Positions 1 to 5,635 of a stretch of 5,635 bases of DNA are shown piece after piece. Source of the stretch: Spirochaetales bacterium (GTDB lineage: Bacteria; Spirochaetota; Spirochaetia; JAGLYY01); the NCBI GenBank assembly GCA_023131935.1, contig JAGLYY010000319.1, positions 1 to 5,635 of the forward strand, read 5' to 3'. Each line of letters opens with the position of its first letter. The first letter of the stretch is position 1. The translations under genes and the position numbers were made by a program. The notes below the pieces were generated by a model. The model made no database searches. It saw nothing but the letters and a program-made list of their open reading frames with translations, and was not told the origin of the DNA.

Positions 1-120
1 AAAACATAGAAAAAGAAATAGAAAAATGAAGCGCCGCGGAAGATTCCCCGTTTATACCATTTAGCAGTTAGTGATATTTCACAAATCGTTCGATTAGCAG
101 CGAAAAAATTAGATTGCTAA
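1..120 (+). other. Leader region upstream of the operon; no supported gene
   Basis: This AT-rich stretch holds no complete gene I can defend. Three short readings were seen. Frame 3 gives an eight-residue Lys/Glu-rich tail ending at a TGA at 27-29, which could be the C-terminus of a gene starting left of the window. An ATG at 26-28 overlaps that stop as ATGA but opens only 12 codons, stopping at 62-64. The frame from 22 to 120 is open with no ATG, GTG or TTG, and its TAA (118-120) directly abuts the ATG at 121. No sigma70-type promoter with acceptable spacing was found; TATACC at 53-58 has no matching -35 box. No terminator-like hairpin was seen either, so the operon may start further left. 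Confidence 0.4.
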
Positions 121-1308
121 ATGGGGATAAATGAGGTCATGAGAAAGTATTCCATCTTTTTAATACCAACCCTGTTACTACTCCTCCTGTTCACCGTTTC
201 GATTTCTCATCATGAAACAGCAGCAACCGGATTGGATGATCTGAGAAACCGGCTTGAATGTAATCAGGAAACCATAAGTAATGAAATTGAAACCCTCAAA
301 CTAATGATTGATTCCATTCATGAAAGCGTTCAGCTGAATATGGCGGAAACTGAAACAGAAATGAGAAAGATCCAAAGAGGTCTGGATGAAGTCAGAAGAG
401 AACTTGCCAGCGGGTTTTCCCGGTCAGTTGGAATCGATTCAAATAATCCTTCAGGTTACCGTGAAGCGGCTGCCGCCTCTTCCGGAGTAAACAGAGCGGA
501 ATCTGACCTGTGTATTGTTTCCGCGATCGGTATGGGAATTTCAGCTTTTCAGGAGGAAGAATACGCTGAATCGATCGAACATTTTCAGGAGGTATTGGAC
601 TTTGATCCTTCAAATACTGAGGCGCTCTGTTATCACGCGGCTTGTACCTACTATCTGAATCCTGGAAATTCCGGCAATCATCCGCGAATAGAAGCAGATA
701 TGCAGAAAGTCAGAGAGTCTGATCCTGATAATTTGACGGCGTTATCCATATTGGCAAAATTATCTATGGAAACAAAGGACCGGTTCCTCGCGAAGAAATA
801 CTATCAAAGGCTTATTGAATTAGAACCTGAAGTAGTGGCGCCGTATCTGGTTCTGGGAAAGATGGCTTTTCAGGATAATGACCTTCCCCAGGCGGAGGAT
901 TTTTTCTCCGGAGTTCTTGAGCGTGATGCGAAAAATTATTCCGCGTATTACTACATTGGGCTCATTTCAGATGTCAGCGGGAACACACAGGATGCTTTAG
1001 CCGGTCTTGAGAAATGTATTGAGCTGAATCCTGAGTTTCTTCCCGCCTATTATAAGAAAGCGATGCTCCTTATGGGGTGTGGGGATTATCAAAACGCGGT
1101 TGATTTACTCAAACAGTATTCTCTATCCCGGAAAAACTACCCGGTACTTCTTGCATTAGGCGATTGTTATGTTGAACTGAATCAGCTTGATAAGGCTTTT
1201 GTTGAGTGGCAGGCAGCTATTGATACGTTAACAATCAACACAGATGCAGACCGTGAGAAAGCCGCGATAGCTAATGAACGGCTGGCCAGGTTGGAGAGGG
1301 TAGATTAA
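121..1308 (+). CDS. Membrane-anchored/periplasmic coiled-coil TPR protein
   Basis: Probably a scaffold or adaptor that holds partner proteins at the cytoplasmic membrane or in the periplasm; no enzymatic motif is visible. Residues 7-28 form a basic start (MRK) followed by a Leu-rich hydrophobic run, so it is a signal peptide or an uncleaved anchor. Residues 38-97 are charged and heptad-like, a probable coiled coil. From about 129 to 370 come roughly seven TPR units; clear ones start near 129, 205, 239, 273, 307 and 340, and the unit at 166-203 is degenerate. Typical TPR signatures are visible, such as EYAESIEHFQEVLDFDPSN at 147-165. Coiled coil plus TPR recalls the layout of CpoB (YbgF), but this is similarity of architecture only. 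The start is uncertain: ATG 121 has no Shine-Dalgarno and abuts an upstream stop, while ATG 139 gives a more normal signal peptide but its GAGGT (133-137) is too close. The stop overlaps the next start by 1 nt (TAATG). Confidence 0.85.
   Translation: MGINEVMRKYSIFLIPTLLLLLLFTVSISHHETAATGLDDLRNRLECNQETISNEIETLKLMIDSIHESVQLNMAETETEMRKIQRGLDEVRRELASGFSRSVGIDSNNPSGYREAAAASSGVNRAESDLCIVSAIGMGISAFQEEEYAESIEHFQEVLDFDPSNTEALCYHAACTYYLNPGNSGNHPRIEADMQKVRESDPDNLTALSILAKLSMETKDRFLAKKYYQRLIELEPEVVAPYLVLGKMAFQDNDLPQAEDFFSGVLERDAKNYSAYYYIGLISDVSGNTQDALAGLEKCIELNPEFLPAYYKKAMLLMGCGDYQNAVDLLKQYSLSRKNYPVLLALGDCYVELNQLDKAFVEWQAAIDTLTINTDADREKAAIANERLARLERVD
1293..1300 (+). promoter_or_regulatory. Ribosome binding site for the gene at 1308
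   Basis: GGAGAGGG lies inside the end of the TPR gene; its GAGG core (1296-1299) is 8 nt from the ATG at 1308. With the TAATG stop/start overlap it fixes this start and suggests translational coupling to the TPR gene. Confidence 0.7.
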
Positions 1309-2357
1309 TGCGGCAAATAAAAAATGGGCTTCTGTCCCTGTTCCTGTTTTTCCTTACATCTTCTCTCTTCAGCATCGAGATTTTTTTAGCGCCGGTTTAT
1401 CAGTTTGAGCTTACCGGTGAAGCAGGAACCTTCCATAAAAAGGACCCAACTGGAGATCTCTATAATTTGCTTCAGCAGCGCCATGATGGCGGTGCGTTAC
1501 AGGTTACCATGCTGCCGAAGTCGAAGGTTGGTGTTCCTCAGACCTTGTTGGATGTCGCTGAGTTATGTGAATATCATGGAATACAATTTCTCCTTTATGG
1601 TTACATAAAAAAAACAAATCATTCCTATGATGCTGAGATTAAACTTTACGATCATGAAAAACATGAAATACGGTATGTATTCTACGCGAAAGATAATCTT
1701 GAAAACTATGAAAGAATGTTAAAGGACCTGCGCGGGAAAATCATTGAATATTTCTATACCGATTTAGGATTATCTCCTACGGAAGAGGATAAGGAAGCTG
1801 AGGAAGGATATATCGGGTTAAATTTTGGCTTAGGTTATTGGACCCCCATTGGCAGTTGGAGCAGCTTTCTTTCAGGAATAGTTACTACAGATCTTGGCGC
1901 GCATCTTGTCCCCGTCAATCCCCTGTTTGAGTGGCAAAAATATTCGTTTTTTTTAAGGTATGGGCTTATTGTTTCCTACGCGCTTGGGATGAACAAGCCG
2001 GACTATGAAAGCTTTTACCTTCATCTATTCCGGATCAAGGTCCCTGTTGATCTTTGCGCGCAATGGTATGATCGGCATTTAATCTATTTCTCTCTGGCAC
2101 CCCAATTACAATTTGACCTTTTAATTCAGGACCGTTTGTATGATGGCCCCTTCACAGGGAAGACTTCCGTTATGGGGCTCTCACTCGCGATCGGATATGA
2201 GTACCGGTTTGAAAACAGTAAGTTCGCGTTGGGATTATCAAATACCTTTGATTTCGCTTTTTACTCAAATGCACAAATTATTTACCGGCCTTTTGTTTAC
2301 GGTGTTTATCGTTTTAATCCTATAAAATCAGGAGAAAAAGAAAGTGAAAACCCTTAA
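1308..2357 (+). CDS. Probable outer-membrane beta-barrel protein with N-terminal periplasmic domain
   Basis: I do not recognise a named family. Residues 1-22 are a clear signal peptide (basic MRQIK, then a Leu/Phe-rich core, likely cleavage after LFS). Residues 24-155 look like a mixed alpha/beta domain: a predicted helix with the text VAELCEYHGIQFLLYGYI (83-100), then alternating strands, then a helix ending near 150. This pattern, where a helix leads into 'x-x-L-Y-G-x-I', resembles the periplasmic domains of TolB-N/CsgG-like envelope proteins; that comparison is inference. An acidic linker (158-166) follows. From 168 to 336 aromatic and Gly-rich alternating strands suggest a small beta-barrel of perhaps eight strands. 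The barrel would naturally end at Phe336 (GVYRF), leaving a hydrophilic tail of 13 residues whose codons also carry the next gene's ribosome binding site. Alternatively it could be a soluble periplasmic beta protein. Confidence 0.75.
   Translation: MRQIKNGLLSLFLFFLTSSLFSIEIFLAPVYQFELTGEAGTFHKKDPTGDLYNLLQQRHDGGALQVTMLPKSKVGVPQTLLDVAELCEYHGIQFLLYGYIKKTNHSYDAEIKLYDHEKHEIRYVFYAKDNLENYERMLKDLRGKIIEYFYTDLGLSPTEEDKEAEEGYIGLNFGLGYWTPIGSWSSFLSGIVTTDLGAHLVPVNPLFEWQKYSFFLRYGLIVSYALGMNKPDYESFYLHLFRIKVPVDLCAQWYDRHLIYFSLAPQLQFDLLIQDRLYDGPFTGKTSVMGLSLAIGYEYRFENSKFALGLSNTFDFAFYSNAQIIYRPFVYGVYRFNPIKSGEKESENP
2330..2334 (+). promoter_or_regulatory. Ribosome binding site deciding a GTG start
   Basis: AGGAG sits 9 nt before the GTG at 2344, inside the last codons of the upstream barrel gene. 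It supports a non-ATG start that overlaps the previous gene by 14 nt. The GTG start also yields a textbook lipoprotein leader, which no downstream start would. Confidence 0.7.
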
Positions 2358-3126
2358 AAAAACAGCATTTATTATCCTTACGGTTTTTCTGGCCTCATGC
2401 GGAGATGGATTGTTTTTTGATATGGACCGTGTGAACAGAGACCCTGTCGTGAGTGAGCCGATCGCGCGTTCCTTTATTGATGAGTACAAAATCTATTTAA
2501 CCTGGGATGAGGACGAGGCTGCTGATGAATATGTTCTCTATCGGGCTGAAGACACCGCTTTTTCAACCTACAGTATTGTGTACCAGGGCACTGATACCGC
2601 CTTTACCGACTCAGACTGCGGTGATGAGAAAAGATACCTTTACACTCTTGGAAAGATCAAAGGTCAACAGTTGTTCGGACCCTCGGAACCGGTCCTTGGA
2701 GTCGGCAGTAGTGTATGCCGGGATGAACATGAGGAAAATGATTGCAAAAACCTTGCAGTGCCGTTGTTAGGCGGATTGACAGCAAATATTTTCTATTACC
2801 AGGATTCTCAGGGAAACAGTATTGAAGACATCGATTGGTACAGTATCACGATACCACCACATATGAGAGCGAATATTCTCATTGTGCAGACGAGTTTCAT
2901 CGGCGATCCATCTCAAAACAGTCCCATGGTCTTTTATCTCGAAGGAAGTGATCCTTATCCAATTGTGAGCGATGCGACGAATCCGGTGGAGAACCTCTCT
3001 AACGAAGAGAAAACATACTTATTTCGGGTATCTCCGGACCCGAGTGAATTTGTCAGCAATCCGGATTTATCCGGCGGGGCCCTCATTGATTACACAATGA
3101 CTCTGCACTCGATGAATAACTTGTAA
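2344..3126 (+). CDS. Lipoprotein with fibronectin-III-like and PPC-like domains
   Basis: A lipid-anchored envelope protein, probably a binding or structural component at the outer membrane. Residues 1-19 are a lipoprotein signal (MKTLKK, hydrophobic core, lipobox LASC at 16-19, lipidated Cys19); Gly at +2 does not suggest inner-membrane retention by the enterobacterial rule. Residues about 47-116 fit a fibronectin type III-like fold: IYLTWD near 50-55, EYVLYRAED at 62-70, then a Tyr-rich strand (YLYTLGKIKG, 98-107) and the GPSEPV end. Residues about 127-255 resemble a bacterial pre-peptidase C-terminal (PPC) domain, with the acidic DEHEEND start (127-133), DIDWYSITIP (162-171) and alternating strands after it. 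PPC domains usually sit on secreted or surface proteins. The start is GTG at 2344, overlapping the barrel gene by 14 nt; the next gene begins 12 nt after the stop. The specific function is unknown. Confidence 0.8.
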   Translation: MKTLKKTAFIILTVFLASCGDGLFFDMDRVNRDPVVSEPIARSFIDEYKIYLTWDEDEAADEYVLYRAEDTAFSTYSIVYQGTDTAFTDSDCGDEKRYLYTLGKIKGQQLFGPSEPVLGVGSSVCRDEHEENDCKNLAVPLLGGLTANIFYYQDSQGNSIEDIDWYSITIPPHMRANILIVQTSFIGDPSQNSPMVFYLEGSDPYPIVSDATNPVENLSNEEKTYLFRVSPDPSEFVSNPDLSGGALIDYTMTLHSMNNL

Positions 3127-3138
3127 AAAGGAATTGCT

Positions 3139-3807
3139 ATGAAAAAGTTTATTTTATTAAAACTGATATTTTTATTATTTGTCCTGACCCTCATATTAAC
3201 CGGCTGCCCGTTTACAACACCTGGCGGAGGATGGGACCCCGGCGCGATAGATGATACCGATTTCCAGGAGGCGGCGGTCCTCTTTCAGGAGGATGAGGAA
3301 AGCGGCGACACCGTTTTCATGACAAATGACAATGCGTATTGGGGACCCTATGGGTATACCCTGTGGGCAAAGAAGGGGGATGAGGAAAATCCCTTTTCCG
3401 AAATAGAGGTAAAAGCATCCAAGATAACCGGAGATGATGTCGCCGGCTATGGAATTATTTTCTGTCAATACAATGAAACAATGCTCATCGTGATGATAAA
3501 CAACAGGAAAGAATTTATCATCGGTGAGGCTGTCAGCGCCGAGTTTACCGTTATCCAGGAGTGGACAAAAACAGATCATCTTCGTGAAGGCTACAATCAG
3601 GATAACCTGATAAAAGTAACTTATGACAGCGGGACAGAGCTTTTCTCCCTTTTTCTCAACGGGCAAAATGTCCTGACCTTCCGGGACGAAAAAGCCCTCT
3701 TTCATAGCAGCGGATACTACGGGTATATCGTGGTGATCTCCCCAATGGATGAGTTTCCCGAAATACCTGTCCATGTTGTATTCCACCGAAACCAGGGTGG
3801 CGAGTAG
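3139..3807 (+). CDS. Lipoprotein with probable jelly-roll (LamG/DUF1080-like) domain
   Basis: A second lipid-anchored envelope protein. Residues 1-23 are a lipoprotein signal (MKKF, long Leu/Ile/Phe core, lipobox LTGC at 20-23, lipidated Cys23), followed by a flexible Pro/Gly-rich stretch (24-35). The mature part from about 45 to 216 is all-beta in character. It contains the features of a concanavalin-like sandwich: FSEIEVKASKITGDDVAGYG (86-105), GIIFCQYNETMLIVMINN (105-122), then NLIKVTYDSGTELFSLFLNG (156-175) and SGYYGYIVVIS (191-201). The order 'Gly-Ile-Ile-Phe, Ile-Lys-Val, Phe-x-Leu-x-Leu-Asn-Gly, Gly-Tyr-x-Gly' is the pattern of LamG and DUF1080 (family 16-like) carbohydrate- or protein-binding domains. 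I see no catalytic pair, so binding is likelier than hydrolysis. AAGGAA (3128-3133) is a good ribosome binding site. The gene ends 2 nt before the SpvB-like gene. Confidence 0.75.
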   Translation: MKKFILLKLIFLLFVLTLILTGCPFTTPGGGWDPGAIDDTDFQEAAVLFQEDEESGDTVFMTNDNAYWGPYGYTLWAKKGDEENPFSEIEVKASKITGDDVAGYGIIFCQYNETMLIVMINNRKEFIIGEAVSAEFTVIQEWTKTDHLREGYNQDNLIKVTYDSGTELFSLFLNGQNVLTFRDEKALFHSSGYYGYIVVISPMDEFPEIPVHVVFHRNQGGE

Positions 3808-3809
3808 TG

Positions 3810-5635
3810 ATGATCTGGAAAAAACTAACAGCATTATTCACACTTGAGATTTTCATCCTTACCCTGGTCCCGATACCGGTTTTAACTCAGAAAATAAATC
3901 CGGCAGCTCCTCAACGGATTGAGGAAACAATAGGGGAACAATTTTCCGGAGTGATAACCCCCGAAGAGGGGGGCGTGCTTGAGTTTGAGGGTGTCCGCCT
4001 GGAGGTCCCACCCGGAGCGGTGACAGAAACGAAAACGCTTACCATTCAAAGACTTGCTGGTGTTCATCGCCTCCAGGACGGTATGGTCAATGTAACTGAC
4101 GGAGCAAATGGATATCGCTTTGGTCCACACGGAATTCAGTTCGAAAAGGCGATTAAGGTAACTCTTCCATTTGATCCGGAGATAGCCGAATCGAAGGCGG
4201 CCCTTTCCAATCTTTATACCTATTTTTACCATGAAGAAGAGCGGCGGTGGGAAAGGCTTGTAATGTTCTCAATTGACGAAAAAGAAGGAACCGTTACGAG
4301 CCTGACCGATCATTTTACCGATATGATCAATTCCACCCTGCAGCTTCCCGAGAGTCCATCTCCAATCGATTTCAATATTAACAGTATCAAAGACCTGGAG
4401 GCGGCCAATCCGGCATCAGGGGTCTCGCAGGTATGGGGCCTTGAACCGGGACCATTCGGCAGCGCGTCTTTTCAGGTCCTGCTGCGGCTTCCACCGGGAA
4501 GGGGAAAGGCGACCCCTCAGCTCGCGATAGGCTACAGCAGTGAAAACGCCAATAGTTGGATGGGATGGGGGTTCGATCTTTCGGTCGCCAAAATCACCAT
4601 TGATACTAGATTCGGCCTTCCCGATTATGAGCGGGAAGACACCTACCTTCTTGAAGGGGAGGAGCTGGTGTGTACCGGGTCCTCGGGGAACGCAAAACTC
4701 TATCGACCCCGGGTTGAAAAAAGATTTCAAAGAATACGATGGATCAGGACCGGAGGCGAAGATTATTGGGAGGTGGCTGAGAAAGATGGATCGGTACGCG
4801 TCTTCGGAAAAGGGGCCGGCTGGATAGGCCCTGACAGGGACAACCGCAACAAAACATATATCTGGTACCTTACTCAATTCAGAGACGCGAACGGGAATAC
4901 CGTAAATTATCAGTATGATTATGACGCGGCAAACAAATATGTTTATTTAGCGAGCGTTACCTACTCGGGGTATGACAGTGGTTCGGACCAGGAAACGGGA
5001 AAGTACAGAGTAGATTTTATTGTAGATTCCGGATCCCGGCCGGACAGAAGGATCGACGCGCGGGGTAAGTTTGCTTCGAAATTAACCGGGTTGCTTACGG
5101 GGATAGAAATCAGCTACCGGGGAACGAAGTTTCGCGGTTACGAATTCGCGTATCGACAGAATGAGTTCAAACAGACGGTGCTTGCAAGTTATACCGAAAA
5201 AGACGGGGCCGGAAATGGCTTTTACACCTATGGGTTCGATTATCACAGCCTCCCCGAAAAAATCGTAGAGGGTGCTGTTGTCGGCTATGAAGGTTTTGGG
5301 AGTGAAGAAAAGATATGGGGTGCCGCAAATGAAAACTTCAATGAATTAAGCAAGACATATTCAACCTCCGCAGGGGGGAGTTTGTATACCGGCATATGCA
5401 TCCCCTTTGTCGCTGAAGTAGGAGTGCGCGGGGGGATGACCTTTGGCCAGACATTGACCGGGTCCCGGATGATGGATCTGAACGGAGATGGTTTATTGGA
5501 TATCGCCTGGAAGGAGGGGGAAGAACTAAAGGGATATCTCAACCAAAACGGGAGTTTCGATACCTCTGTTATTTATACTATTTCAGGGTTCAATGTTCCC
5601 TTTAATAAAAACTCTCAGAAGTCGTTCAGTCTTGG
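3810..5635 (+). CDS. Secreted SpvB-domain protein, TcB/Rhs-like N-terminus (partial, 3' end cut off)
   Basis: The first 608 residues of a large secreted protein; the frame is open to the window edge. Residues 1-26 are a signal peptide (MIWKK, hydrophobic core, likely cleavage near PVLTQ). Residues about 46-177 form a ZU5-like domain: GGVLEFEGVRLEVPPGAV at 54-71, FGPHGIQFEKAIKVTLPFD at 104-122, ending TSLTDHFT (163-170). The SpvB domain runs from about 203 to 440 with family signatures: FGSASFQVLLRLPPGRG (216-232), the GYSSENANSWMGWGFDLSV region (241-259), FGLPDYEREDTYLLEGEELV (268-287) and FRDANGNTVNYQYDYD (357-372). MDLNGDGLLDIAW (555-567) is the calcium-binding FG-GAP/VCBS motif, with Asp556, Asn558, Asp560 and Asp564 as ligands. 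SpvB proteins and TcB components share this order and usually continue for over a thousand residues into Rhs repeats. Here the presence of a Sec signal and a ZU5-like domain is unlike classical TcB. AGGGTGG (3794-3800) precedes the ATG by 9 nt. Confidence 0.88.
   Translation, partial: MIWKKLTALFTLEIFILTLVPIPVLTQKINPAAPQRIEETIGEQFSGVITPEEGGVLEFEGVRLEVPPGAVTETKTLTIQRLAGVHRLQDGMVNVTDGANGYRFGPHGIQFEKAIKVTLPFDPEIAESKAALSNLYTYFYHEEERRWERLVMFSIDEKEGTVTSLTDHFTDMINSTLQLPESPSPIDFNINSIKDLEAANPASGVSQVWGLEPGPFGSASFQVLLRLPPGRGKATPQLAIGYSSENANSWMGWGFDLSVAKITIDTRFGLPDYEREDTYLLEGEELVCTGSSGNAKLYRPRVEKRFQRIRWIRTGGEDYWEVAEKDGSVRVFGKGAGWIGPDRDNRNKTYIWYLTQFRDANGNTVNYQYDYDAANKYVYLASVTYSGYDSGSDQETGKYRVDFIVDSGSRPDRRIDARGKFASKLTGLLTGIEISYRGTKFRGYEFAYRQNEFKQTVLASYTEKDGAGNGFYTYGFDYHSLPEKIVEGAVVGYEGFGSEEKIWGAANENFNELSKTYSTSAGGSLYTGICIPFVAEVGVRGGMTFGQTLTGSRMMDLNGDGLLDIAWKEGEELKGYLNQNGSFDTSVIYTISGFNVPFNKNSQKSFSL

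Noticed and set aside
71..82. Short palindrome GTGATATTTCAC, considered as a regulator (CRP-like) site
   Set aside because: The half sites are 4 nt with a 4-nt gap, not the 6-nt gap of a CRP site, and there is no promoter beside it; likely chance in AT-rich DNA.
546..592. Direct repeat TTTTCAGGAGG at 546-556 and 582-592
   Set aside because: Both copies encode Phe-Gln-Glu in TPR helices of the same frame, so similar protein sequence and codon choice explain it; no mobile element features are present.
392..613. Minus-strand open frame of 73 codons within the TPR gene
   Set aside because: Antisense to a well supported TPR gene, with low-complexity basic translation and no start signal.
3196..3834. 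Long minus-strand open frame (212 codons) opposite the second lipoprotein gene
   Set aside because: It lies almost wholly antisense to a gene with a lipobox, good ribosome binding site and operon spacing, and its translation shows no recognisable domain.
4416..4877. Minus-strand open frame (153 codons), and a 95-codon plus-strand frame at 4540-4827
   Set aside because: Both are shadows of the SpvB domain coding sequence, whose signature residues are clear in the chosen frame.

Overview
The window looks like a stretch of one polycistronic operon from a diderm (outer-membrane-bearing) bacterium. All genes read on the + strand. Five open reading frames follow one another with almost no spacing: a 1-nt overlap, a 14-nt overlap, a 12-nt gap and a 2-nt gap. 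No terminator-like hairpin lies between them. Every product carries an export signal: a signal peptide or anchor, a beta-barrel protein leader, two lipoboxes, and a final signal peptide. The set is therefore built for the cell envelope or the outside of the cell. A spirochaete-like (Spirochaetota) origin is my guess from the style of the proteins: lipoproteins plus a secreted SpvB/FG-GAP giant in a moderate-GC genome. Nothing in the window proves it.

Layout. Positions 1-120 hold no convincing gene, only what may be the tail of an upstream reading frame. Positions 121-1308 encode a membrane-anchored or periplasmic protein with a coiled coil followed by about seven TPR repeats. Positions 1308-2357 encode a probable outer-membrane protein, with an N-terminal mixed alpha/beta domain and a C-terminal half that looks like a small beta-barrel. 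Positions 2344-3126 encode a lipoprotein with a fibronectin-III-like domain and a PPC-like domain. Positions 3139-3807 encode a second lipoprotein with a probable jelly-roll (LamG/DUF1080-like) domain. Positions 3810-5635 encode the first 608 residues of a large secreted protein: signal peptide, ZU5-like domain, SpvB domain, then a calcium-binding FG-GAP/VCBS motif. It runs off the right edge.

How they may work together (inference). The last protein is the N-terminal part of a TcB/Rhs-like shell protein, the family that includes the B component of insecticidal toxin complexes and Salmonella SpvB. Unlike classical TcB, which has no Sec signal, this one carries its own. The four upstream genes provide a periplasmic scaffold, an outer-membrane protein and two surface-type lipoproteins with adhesive beta-sandwich domains. 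A dedicated export, anchoring or display module for an SpvB/Rhs-type protein is the most interesting reading. The C-terminal half of that protein, which would show Rhs repeats and any toxin domain, lies outside the window.
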